A DNA stretch of 26,434 bases, from NCBI GenBank assembly GCA_964405775.1, contig CAYOPG010000026.1:1-26434 (forward strand). Reading direction: 5' to 3'. Position 1 is the first letter of the stretch; the number at the start of each line of letters is the position of its first letter. Below, piece after piece: positions 7,409-14,299 of the stretch. Under the pieces are notes generated by a model that saw only the letters and a list, made by a program, of their open reading frames with translations, ran no database searches and was not told the origin of the DNA. The stretch is from JAAZFF01 sp964405775. GTDB taxonomy: Bacteria; Verrucomicrobiota; Kiritimatiellia; RFP12; UBA3636. A program made the position numbers and the translations under genes.

Positions 7409-8479
7409 TCAGATGCGTTTGCCGTAGTTTTTCTCGATCCACTGCCGGTATGCGCCAGTGCGCACCGACTCAACCCACTCAGCATTGTCGAGATACCAGC
7501 GTACCGTCTTTGCAAAGCCAGAGTCTGACGTCTCCGTCTGCCTCCAGCCGAAATCGTTTTCCAGGCGCGCGCAGTCGATCGCGTACCGGTGGTCGTGTCC
7601 GGGGCGGTCCTTAACAAATGTCATCAATTCGATACGCGGCTTACCGGAAGGCAGAGGCGAAGCGAATTCATCAACAAGCGCCGCGATGTGCTTGACAACG
7701 TCAATGTTGCGCATCTCACAGCGCCCTCCGACCACGTAGGTCTCCCCCGCCTTGGCTTTGGTCATAACCGTCCAGACGGCCGAACAATGATCATCGACAT
7801 ACAGCCAATCGCGCACGTTGATTCCCTCGCCATAAACAGGCAGCGGCTTGCCTTCAAGCGCGTTCAAGATCATGAGCGGGATTAGCTTCTCGGGGAACTG
7901 GTATGGACCGTAGTTATTGGAGCAGTTTGAAATCGTAATCGGGAGGCCGTATGTATCGTGGTAAGCCCGCACCAAGTGATCCGACGCGGCCTTTGACGCC
8001 GAATACGGACTGTGAGGCATGTACGACGTAGTCTCCGTAAAATACCCAGTGTCGCCCAAACTCCCGAAGACCTCGTCAGTGCTGACATGATGGAATAGCT
8101 CCGTCTTCTCCCCACGCTCCTTGGCGACCTGCAGCAAATTGAATGTGCCGATGATGTTCGTCTGAACAAAGTCATCTGGCGCGACTATCGAACGATCCAC
8201 ATGAGATTCCGCCGCAAAGTGGCAGACGCAGTCTATGTCATATTTCTCGAAAATCCCTTTGACAGCCTCTCTGTCTCTGATATCGGCGCGCTCGAACACA
8301 TAACGCTCGCCATAGTCCCGCTCAACATCCGCCAGACTAGCGGGATTGCCGGCGTAAGTGAGAGTGTCCATATTAACAATACGTCCATCGAAATCTGTTT
8401 TCTCGAAAACGTATCTAATGAAATTTGAGCCGATGAAACCGGCCCCTCCTGTTACGAGCATGTTTTTAAACTTGCGCAT
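7409..8479 (-). CDS. rmlB: dTDP-glucose 4,6-dehydratase
   Basis: An extended SDR enzyme (356 aa) that converts dTDP-D-glucose to dTDP-4-keto-6-deoxy-D-glucose, the second step to dTDP-L-rhamnose and other deoxysugars. The NAD-binding TGGAGFIGSNFI is at residues 10-21. DTLTYAGNPASL, HFAAESHVDRSI, HVSTDEVFGSLG (catalytic T-D-E), SPYSASKAASDHLV (YxxxK) and SNCSNNYGPYQFPEKLIPL are all characteristic of RmlB. The ATG at 8479 has a weak AGAGGG 12 nt upstream. A good promoter lies at 8514-8542. No rmlA, rmlC or rmlD is in the window, so the end product cannot be fixed. The gene is coupled to the downstream secreted phosphoesterase and is divergent from a GT2 gene. Confidence 0.95.
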   Translation of the reverse strand: MRKFKNMLVTGGAGFIGSNFIRYVFEKTDFDGRIVNMDTLTYAGNPASLADVERDYGERYVFERADIRDREAVKGIFEKYDIDCVCHFAAESHVDRSIVAPDDFVQTNIIGTFNLLQVAKERGEKTELFHHVSTDEVFGSLGDTGYFTETTSYMPHSPYSASKAASDHLVRAYHDTYGLPITISNCSNNYGPYQFPEKLIPLMILNALEGKPLPVYGEGINVRDWLYVDDHCSAVWTVMTKAKAGETYVVGGRCEMRNIDVVKHIAALVDEFASPLPSGKPRIELMTFVKDRPGHDHRYAIDCARLENDFGWRQTETSDSGFAKTVRWYLDNAEWVESVRTGAYRQWIEKNYGKRI

Positions 8480-8513
8480 ATTTGATGTGATCCCTCTAAC
8501 GTCCTATCGCGAG

Positions 8514-8542
8514 ATTATAGAAATTTTAGATGCATTGTACAA
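8514..8542 (-). promoter_or_regulatory. rmlB promoter
   Basis: On the minus strand TTGTAC (8537-8542), a 17-nt spacer and a perfect TATAAT (8514-8519) precede rmlB. The predicted transcription start is near 8507, giving a leader of ~28 nt. Confidence 0.65.
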
Positions 8543-8558
8543 TAAACACCTCTTACCC

Positions 8559-8574
8559 GCAAGCAAGCAAGCAA
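8559..8574. repeat. (GCAA)4 tetranucleotide repeat
   Basis: Four perfect tandem GCAA units lie 17 nt upstream of the rmlB -35 box. Tetranucleotide tracts near promoters can slip and phase-vary, but four copies is few, so function is unproven. Confidence 0.6.
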
Positions 8575-8914
8575 AGGCTGGTAACAACGCAGCAAATGGT
8601 CATGTTTTTGCTTTTTAATTGGCCGATAGACGATGACTCTGTAGAGAATCCCGGTTGTGAATACCGACAACCCCCACTTCACAAAATCAGCCTTACATGC
8701 TAGAAGCCGCCGCCATGACAAACGTTTCGTCAGAATGTGAGGCATACCCCTTGTTCTGGACATGCCTTGGAGGGACTGGAAAATGTTATGACTTTAATTC
8801 TTTCCCTCATAATCCGGACTTGGATAAGCGGATTAGCCTCCAAACATTTATTAACAACCTCGGCTTGACGCCATTTCACATGATTGTCCCCCAGACCCAG
8901 CCACGCTCTTAAAC

Positions 8915-9658
8915 ATGCACAACAACAAAAAGATCGCCGTAGTAATGCCGGCGTACAATGCCCCCAAGACACTTGAAAAAACAATCCAAGAAGTCAAAAA
9001 TCAGTGTATTGTAGATCTCATAATAGTTGTGGACGACTTTAGTAAGGATGACACAGTAGAGGTCGCCCGCAAGATCCCCGGCGTTGAAGTCATACAGCAC
9101 GAAAAGAACAAAGGCTACGGCGGCAACCAGAAGACCTGCTACGCCGCCGCGCTTGAACACGGAGCCGACATAATAATCATGGTGCATCCGGATTACCAGT
9201 ACACTCCAATGCTAATACCCGCCATGGCCACCATGATTGGCAACGGGCTTTACAACTGTGTGCTCGCTTCTCGCATTCTAGGCGGTGGCGCTCTCAAAGG
9301 TGGAATGCCATGGTGGAAATACATCTCAAACAGGGCTTTAACCTGGGTTGAGAACATCATGATCGGCGCCAAGCTTTCCGAGTACCACACCGGATACAGG
9401 GCATTCTCCCGAGAGTTGCTCGAGAAGCTTCCGCTCGACCGCAACTCCGACGACTTCGTCTTCGACAACCAGATGCTAGCTCAAATCGTCTGGCAAGATG
9501 AATTCATCGCTGAGGTCTCATGCCCCACTAAATACTTTAAAGAAGCCTCGTCCATAAACTTCCGCCGCAGTTGCAAATACGGCTTTGGTTGCCTCCAAAC
9601 CGCCCTGCTGTTCCGTCTTGGGAAAATGCGAATTCTCAAACCGAAGCTTTTTTACTAA
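8915..9658 (+). CDS. Family 2 glycosyltransferase (DPM1/polyprenyl-phosphate type)
   Basis: A 247-aa GT-A fold glycosyltransferase. It starts IAVVMPAYNAPKTLEKTI, followed by VVDDFSKDDTVEVA (nucleotide-binding Asp), KNKGYGGNQKTCY and MVHPDYQYTP (residues 90-98) at the position of the DxD-type metal motif. It lacks the transmembrane C-terminus of some relatives; the end (RLGKMRILKPKLFY) is basic. Relatives transfer a sugar from a nucleotide sugar to a polyprenyl phosphate or to a glycan; donor and acceptor cannot be read. The ATG at 8915 has no SD (only TTAAAC directly before it). It stands alone between two long intergenic regions. The divergent rmlB suggests a link to surface glycan synthesis, which is inference. 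Confidence 0.88.
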   Translation: MHNNKKIAVVMPAYNAPKTLEKTIQEVKNQCIVDLIIVVDDFSKDDTVEVARKIPGVEVIQHEKNKGYGGNQKTCYAAALEHGADIIIMVHPDYQYTPMLIPAMATMIGNGLYNCVLASRILGGGALKGGMPWWKYISNRALTWVENIMIGAKLSEYHTGYRAFSRELLEKLPLDRNSDDFVFDNQMLAQIVWQDEFIAEVSCPTKYFKEASSINFRRSCKYGFGCLQTALLFRLGKMRILKPKLFY

Positions 9659-9792
9659 GCCATAGGCGTTATCTCCTTTCAAGCATACCAACATGACGTC
9701 GTTACCTCCTGTAGCAACAGACAACCCTATGAGCATTTCGCCACGGAAGACCAACCACGCACGCTTTCTCTATCAGATGAAGATTCAAAAAT

Positions 9793-9835
9793 GGTGCGTG
9801 CCTTAAGCACGAAACGTGTGTACCGAGATTTTTTT
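9793..9835 (+). terminator. Weak terminator-like structure after the first GT2 gene
   Basis: CGTGC (9797-9801) and GCACG (9807-9811) pair around a 5-nt loop. A larger alternative stem pairs 9793-9801 with 9815-9823 through several G-U pairs. A run of seven T follows at 9829-9835. It lies 134 nt after the GT2 stop. Confidence 0.3.
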
Positions 9836-9948
9836 GGCAGGTTTTCGTGTAAATCTCATTGCATCGTTTTTTCGGCATGGTGTGATCCCTATGTTTCTAA
9901 TCAATAACGCACAAGCTTCCACATGCTTCCAAACCATGAAATGCCAAC

Positions 9949-10155
9949 ATGAAAAGCAAGAAAGAAACCTCCACCCCCAAATCAGGATTCCAGCCACCCC
10001 GCCCGAGAACCGCGATCCTCGCGGACATCGCCTCACTCGGCGCCGCTATGGAGAAGCAGGAACCGGCGCATAGACACCGTTCCCTGCGCTTCATGCAAGT
10101 TCAAAGCACAGATTGTAAAAACCTTTCAAAAAATGGGGAAAGCCAAAAAAACTAA
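9949..10155 (+). CDS. Doubtful small basic protein, 68 aa
   Basis: An ORF starting MKSKKETSTPKSGFQPPRP. I do not recognise it. Its first ~50 codons favour G/C at third positions like the neighbouring genes; the last ~18 codons are A-rich and look non-coding. The sequence is hydrophilic and basic with no membrane segment or motif. There is no SD before the ATG. It could be a real small gene, the remains of one, or chance. Confidence 0.25.
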   Translation: MKSKKETSTPKSGFQPPRPRTAILADIASLGAAMEKQEPAHRHRSLRFMQVQSTDCKNLSKNGESQKN

Positions 10156-10160
10156 TCCAC

Positions 10161-10189
10161 TTGTGTGAAATCTGTGTTTTTGCTTTAAT
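10161..10189 (+). promoter_or_regulatory. Candidate promoter of the GT2-pcnB-pur gene run
   Basis: TTGTGT (10161-10166), a 17-nt spacer and TTTAAT (10184-10189; 5 of 6 to TATAAT). The predicted start near 10196 gives a leader of ~90 nt before the GTG at 10287. Confidence 0.4.
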
Positions 10190-10224
10190 TCTAAGGAGTT
10201 CGGCCAATTGGGCTTGCGTTCTTA

Positions 10225-10244
10225 GTGCAACTTGCACGGTGCAA
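10225..10244. promoter_or_regulatory. Triple GTGCAA half-site cluster
   Basis: GTGCAA-C-TTGCAC-G-GTGCAA: three 6-bp half-sites in alternating orientation form two overlapping palindromes with 1-nt centres. It lies between the candidate promoter and the GT2 start, as an operator would. The 1-nt centres make an RNA hairpin over the full arms unlikely. Confidence 0.4.
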
Positions 10245-10286
10245 ATGTGTGTCCAGTTCAGGCGGAATTTGAAAAAACCTTAAACC

Positions 10287-11009
10287 GTGTCCACAAAAGA
10301 ACCCAGAATCATGGTTCTGATACCATGCTACAACGAGGCTGAGGCCATCGGCGGGGTCGCAGGCGAGTGCGTTGCCCGCGGCTATGATACCGTTGTCGTA
10401 AACGATGGTTCCAAGGACGCCACTGCCGAGAACGCCCGTGCAGCAGGAGCCACGGTGATATCGCACGAAGTCAATCGCGGGAAAGGCAGTGCGGTCGAAA
10501 CAGGCATACGGTACGCCTGCGAAAACGGATATGACGCCGTTGTCATGATCGATGGTGATGGACAGCACTTGCCTTGCGAGATCGTTCGGTTCATAGACGC
10601 TTTCAAGGACTCCAACGCAGATTTCATTATCGGCTCCCGTATGCAGAGCTGCAAAAACATGCCGTTCGTGCGCCGACAGACAAACCGTTTCATGAGCTGG
10701 CTTCTCAGCCGCCAGATCGGACACCCGATTTCAGACACGCAATGCGGGTTCCGGCTTATCGGACGCAATTCTTTCCCTGTTGCGCTCCGTTGCTCGTCCG
10801 GCGGCTTTTCCGCGGAATCTGAAATACTCCTCCAGCTTGGCCTCAACAAAATGAAGATGTGCGAGGTACCTGTCTCCACCGTTTACGGCGAGGAAAAGAG
10901 CAAGATACGCCCCGTACGCGACACGATGCGCTTCATCAAAATGCTGAAACGCTTCAGGAAGGAGCGGCGCGCCCGCAACGCTGCGGATAGACGCCAGCGC
11001 AGCAATTAG
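10287..11009 (+). CDS. Family 2 glycosyltransferase (DPM1-like)
   Basis: A 240-aa soluble GT-A glycosyltransferase of the dolichol/polyprenyl-phosphate mannosyltransferase-like group. It shows VLIPCYNEAEAIGGV (residues 10-24), VVVNDGSKDAT (37-46), HEVNRGKGSAVETGI, VVMIDGDGQHLP (DxD-type metal site, 85-96), FIIGSRMQ and SDTQCGFRLI. These features are closer to the classic family pattern than those of the GT2 at 8915. The basic C-terminus (RFRKERRARNAADRRQRSN) may touch the membrane. The start is a GTG at 10287 without an SD; an ATG at 10311 would cut into the first strand. pcnB follows after 17 nt. Donor sugar and acceptor are unknown. Confidence 0.9.
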   Translation: MSTKEPRIMVLIPCYNEAEAIGGVAGECVARGYDTVVVNDGSKDATAENARAAGATVISHEVNRGKGSAVETGIRYACENGYDAVVMIDGDGQHLPCEIVRFIDAFKDSNADFIIGSRMQSCKNMPFVRRQTNRFMSWLLSRQIGHPISDTQCGFRLIGRNSFPVALRCSSGGFSAESEILLQLGLNKMKMCEVPVSTVYGEEKSKIRPVRDTMRFIKMLKRFRKERRARNAADRRQRSN

Positions 11010-11026
11010 CCATCAACAACCAAAAC

Positions 11027-12505
11027 ATGCCCCTTTTCCAGAAAAACCCACCCAAGCAGACCATTTCGAACAACGACATAGACCCGGACGCCGTATCGAT
11101 TCTGCGGCGCCTAAATAAAGCCGGGCACACGGCCTACCTCGTAGGCGGCAGCGTACGAGACCTTATTCTGGGACGGATTCCGAAAGACTTCGATATTGCC
11201 ACAAGCGCTTCGCCGCGTCAGGTGCGCAACCTTTTCCGCAACGCGTTCGTGATCGGCCGCCGCTTCAAGCTGGTGCTCGTACGATTCGGAGACAAGCAGA
11301 TCGAGGTCGCCACCTTCCGCCGCTCGCCCGAACCTGATGACGATGCTGACAACGATGAGGTTGGCGCCCTGTATGTTGATTCCGACAACCTCTTCGGTAC
11401 GCCCGAAGAAGACGCAATTCGGCGCGACTTCACGGTCAACGCCCTCTTCTACGATATCACTTCGTCCAAAATCATAGACTACACTGGCGGCTTGCGCGAC
11501 GCCTCAAAAAGGGTGCTACGCTCGATTGGCAACCCGGCGATCCGCTTCCGTGAGGATCCCGTGCGCATGCTCCGTGCCGTGCGTCTATCCGCTCGCCTGG
11601 ACTTCGAAATTCATTCCGAAAGCGCCAAGGCTATCACGCGCCACTGCGGCGAAATCATGCTCGCCGCGAAGCCTCGACTTTTCGAGGAAATCGGACGGCT
11701 CTTCACCTATAATAAATCAGAAGAGGCGTTCCGCCGCCTCTGGGCAACAAAATTGATGAGCGAAATGCTGCCCGAAGTCGATGAGTACATAAACCTGACC
11801 GGTAAAAAAAAGTCGCATTTCTGGGACTACCTCGCCGCCTTCGACTCAATGCCGCCCTCGGAAGAGACCGACAAGCGCTCGCCGCACTTCATACAGGATG
11901 CTCCGCTGCGCATGGCCGTGCTGCTCGCTCCGCTTTATATCCACAAGTGCAAACGCGAGGAGTATAAAGACTCGGTGGACACCCTGCAGATTGCCGAGAC
12001 GCTCATAGATTCAGTGCTGGTGCACCCCTACTCAACAAACTCCTGGCGTGTTCCGCGCCTCATGTGCGAAGATGCCGCGCACATCCTGGATTCACTTTTC
12101 TTCCAGGCAGACGAGAATATCCGCCGTACAAAGTACTTTCGCAGACCGTGGCTGTACACTGCCATCCAGTTCTGGAAAATCTTCGCAATAGCCACCGGTG
12201 GCAAATCCGACGATCTTTTGATACAATCGTGGGAAAAAGCTTACGACGACTTTGCCGCGAAGCACTTAAACGCGGGCGATGGCGGCGCGGGCAGACGTAA
12301 TGTGTCCGGCTCGGAATGGGAGCACACGGAACTGTTTCCAAACCGTATGAAAGGAAGTCAAGACCGATCTGGCGGGAAGAAACGCCGGCGGCGCCGCAAA
12401 CACAGCAAAAGCAACGGAGAAGGCAATAAGGCGGAGACCCAATCCAGCGGATCAAATGGCGGCGAGTCCGCCACGAAACAGACTGAGGCTACACAACAAA
12501 AATGA
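11027..12505 (+). CDS. pcnB: Poly(A) polymerase / CCA-adding-type nucleotidyltransferase
   Basis: A class II nucleotidyltransferase (492 aa). The head domain has YLVGGSVRDLILGR (residues 38-50) and the catalytic carboxylates in PKDFDIATS (D55, D57). EVATFRRS, RRDFTVNALFYD (132-143) and RFREDPVRMLRAVRLSARL follow; the last is the RNA/nucleotide-recognition neck shared with PcnB and CCA enzymes. The C-terminal tail carries a run of basic residues (GGKKRRRRRKHSK) and then low-complexity Ser/Gly/Glu/Gln, as in PcnB proteins that bind RNA. The longer RNA-binding C-terminus and the DNLFGTPEEDAIRRDF segment favour poly(A) polymerase over CCA transferase, but the two cannot be separated with certainty. 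No SD precedes the ATG. The stop overlaps the purD start (ATGA). Confidence 0.88.
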   Translation: MPLFQKNPPKQTISNNDIDPDAVSILRRLNKAGHTAYLVGGSVRDLILGRIPKDFDIATSASPRQVRNLFRNAFVIGRRFKLVLVRFGDKQIEVATFRRSPEPDDDADNDEVGALYVDSDNLFGTPEEDAIRRDFTVNALFYDITSSKIIDYTGGLRDASKRVLRSIGNPAIRFREDPVRMLRAVRLSARLDFEIHSESAKAITRHCGEIMLAAKPRLFEEIGRLFTYNKSEEAFRRLWATKLMSEMLPEVDEYINLTGKKKSHFWDYLAAFDSMPPSEETDKRSPHFIQDAPLRMAVLLAPLYIHKCKREEYKDSVDTLQIAETLIDSVLVHPYSTNSWRVPRLMCEDAAHILDSLFFQADENIRRTKYFRRPWLYTAIQFWKIFAIATGGKSDDLLIQSWEKAYDDFAAKHLNAGDGGAGRRNVSGSEWEHTELFPNRMKGSQDRSGGKKRRRRRKHSKSNGEGNKAETQSSGSNGGESATKQTEATQQK

Positions 12506-13785
12506 ACATTCTTATAGTAGGCAACGGTGGACGCGAGCACGCTATCGCATGGAAAATCCACAAGGACGACCCCAGTGCCAAAATCTTTTGCGCACCCGGT
12601 AACGCTGGAACAGCGGCAATCGCGGAAAACCTGCAGATAGAGGCAGACAACATCAAGGGAATCGTAAAGTGGGCTGTTGAAAACAAACCAGACCTTACCG
12701 TGGTTGGCCCCGAAGTGCCGCTTTGCCTCGGACTCGTCGACGAACTCACCATACGCCGCCTTCCGGCTTTCGGCCCTTCAAAGGCGGCCGCCCAGATGGA
12801 AGGCAGCAAAAAATTCGCCAAGGAGGTAATGACGGCGGCTCAGGTCCCCACCGCGCGCTCAACCATCGTCAGGACGGAAGCTGAAGCGCGCGCCGCTGTC
12901 AATGACTTCGGCATCCCCGTTGTGTTCAAGGCAGACGGTCTCGCTGCAGGCAAGGGGGTGTCCGTATGCACGACCCAAGCAGAAATAGACGAGGCGCTTC
13001 AGACGTTTTTCGTCGAGCGCAGCTTCGGCGAAGCTGGAATCGATGTGCTCGTTGAGGAGTTCCTCTCGGGAGAAGAAGCCTCGATTTTGGCTTTCGTCGA
13101 CGGCACGACTGTGATCCCTCTGGCCTCCGCGCAGGATCACAAACGCCTTCTTACCGACGATAAAGGGCCAAACACCGGCGGTATGGGGTCCTACTCGCCT
13201 GCCCCGTGTGTCACGCCCGACCTGCTCGCAGTCATTCAGAGCCATGTGTTCAAGCCCGTCGTCGAAGAGTTGAACGTGCGCGGCATCAAATACACGGGGA
13301 TACTGTACGCGGGCATCATGCTAACGAAAAACGGCCCAAAGGTGCTTGAGTTCAACTGCCGATTCGGCGACCCCGAAACGCAGTCGATTCTCCCTCGCAT
13401 GGAAAGCTCGCTCGTGGATGCGATGTTCGCATGCATTAACGGCACACTCTCCAATTTCGAGGTTCGCTGGAACAAAGGCTCCTGCGTGTGCGTCGTCATG
13501 GTCTCTGGCGGATACCCGGGACGCTACGAAAAAGAAATTCCGATTGAGGGGCTGGAAGAAGCCACTAAGGTCGAAGGTGTCACAGTATTCCACGCCGGCA
13601 CAAAACGCCAGAACGACATGGTTTTGACTTCCGGCGGACGCGTTCTCGGCGTCACCGCCACGGCACCCGCTTTGGCGGAAGCCGTCTCGCGTGCTTATCA
13701 GGGCGTGCTCAAGATCCGCTTTACAGACGCAGACTACCGAACAGACATTGCGCAGCGCGCGCTCAGAAAAAAGGAGCAGAAATAA
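12502..13785 (+). CDS. purD: Phosphoribosylamine-glycine ligase
   Basis: GAR synthetase (427 aa), the second step of purine biosynthesis: phosphoribosylamine + glycine + ATP to GAR. It begins MNILIVGNGGREHAIAWKI, the invariant N-domain motif. The ATP-grasp part includes PVVFKADGLAAGKGVSVC, VLVEEFLSGEEASILAF, NTGGMGSYSPAP and FNCRFGDPETQSILPRM, all intact. Length is normal for the family. It overlaps pcnB by 4 nt and is followed after 1 nt by purE, so the three are surely co-transcribed and translationally coupled. Confidence 0.97.
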   Translation: MNILIVGNGGREHAIAWKIHKDDPSAKIFCAPGNAGTAAIAENLQIEADNIKGIVKWAVENKPDLTVVGPEVPLCLGLVDELTIRRLPAFGPSKAAAQMEGSKKFAKEVMTAAQVPTARSTIVRTEAEARAAVNDFGIPVVFKADGLAAGKGVSVCTTQAEIDEALQTFFVERSFGEAGIDVLVEEFLSGEEASILAFVDGTTVIPLASAQDHKRLLTDDKGPNTGGMGSYSPAPCVTPDLLAVIQSHVFKPVVEELNVRGIKYTGILYAGIMLTKNGPKVLEFNCRFGDPETQSILPRMESSLVDAMFACINGTLSNFEVRWNKGSCVCVVMVSGGYPGRYEKEIPIEGLEEATKVEGVTVFHAGTKRQNDMVLTSGGRVLGVTATAPALAEAVSRAYQGVLKIRFTDADYRTDIAQRALRKKEQK

Positions 13786-13786
13786 A

Positions 13787-14293
13787 ATGGCAGATCCACT
13801 TGTAGGAATTGTTATGGGCAGTGATTCCGACTGGCCCCTCGTCACCCGCACTCATGAGACTCTCGACGAGTTCTCGATTCCACACGAGGTGCACGTTATA
13901 TCGGCTCACCGCTCGCCGGACATCGCAATGGACTACGCTTGCACTGCCCGTCCCCGCGGTCTGAAAGTGATCATCGCCGCTGCAGGCGGCGCCGCTCATC
14001 TGGCAGGCGTTATCGCATCGCACACCACGCTCCCCGTAATCGGCATACCGATACAGGGCGGTGCAGTGAATGGATTGGACGCCCTCCTTGCAACAGTGCA
14101 AATGCCTGCCGGCATCCCCGTAGCGACAGTCGCTCTCGGCTCGGCTGGCGGCGTAAACGCCGCGGTTTTGGCCGCTCAGATCCTCGCGACAAACGACGAG
14201 ACGCTAGCCAAGGCTCTTGAGGACTACAAGGAAAAGCTACGCGAAAAAGTTCTAGCCGCCAACGACAGGATCCAGTCGCAGCTCGGACACTGA
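13787..14293 (+). CDS. purE: 5-(carboxyamino)imidazole ribonucleotide mutase
   Basis: PurE (168 aa) interconverts N5-CAIR and CAIR in purine synthesis. The active-site blocks VGIVMGSDSDWP, VISAHRSPDIAMDY and IIAAAGGAAHLAGVIA are intact, as is LPVIGIPIQGGAVNGLDALL. The spacing is that of class I PurE, which needs N5-CAIR made by PurK. No purK is in the window. The start at 13787 is set by the SD AAGGAG (13771-13776) with a 10-nt spacer; a longer frame from 13691 overlaps purD and has no family similarity. Only one nucleotide separates it from purD. Confidence 0.96.
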   Translation: MADPLVGIVMGSDSDWPLVTRTHETLDEFSIPHEVHVISAHRSPDIAMDYACTARPRGLKVIIAAAGGAAHLAGVIASHTTLPVIGIPIQGGAVNGLDALLATVQMPAGIPVATVALGSAGGVNAAVLAAQILATNDETLAKALEDYKEKLREKVLAANDRIQSQLGH

Positions 14294-14299
14294 ACCAAG

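Larger units (their letters stand above)
8480..8914. other. Intergenic region between divergent rmlB and GT2 genes
   Basis: 435 bp without a gene I can support. It holds the rmlB promoter, a (GCAA)4 repeat just upstream of it, and a 71-codon plus-strand frame (8697-8912) with no SD, no coding-like codon bias and no recognisable product. No clear promoter for the plus-strand GT2 was found; CATAAT near 8808 lacks a good -35. Confidence 0.6.
9659..10286. other. Sparse intergenic region between two GT2 genes
   Basis: 628 bp. It contains a weak terminator-like hairpin (9793-9835), one doubtful 68-codon frame (9949-10155), a candidate promoter (10161-10189) and a cluster of GTGCAA half-sites (10225-10244). 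No tRNA, IS end or long repeat was seen. Confidence 0.6.

Noticed and set aside
8697..8912. 71-codon frame ending just before the GT2 gene
   Set aside because: No SD, codon use unlike the neighbours, no motif; its stop lies 2 nt before a real gene only by chance as far as I can tell.
8486..9890. Shared 10-mer TGTGATCCCT at 8486 and 9881 in the two sparse intergenic regions
   Set aside because: Many 10-mer pairs are expected by chance in 26 kb, and the flanks do not match.
9659..10286. Possible tRNA, IS element or CRISPR in the long gap
   Set aside because: No cloverleaf, CCA end, terminal inverted repeats or regularly spaced repeats were found on reading it.
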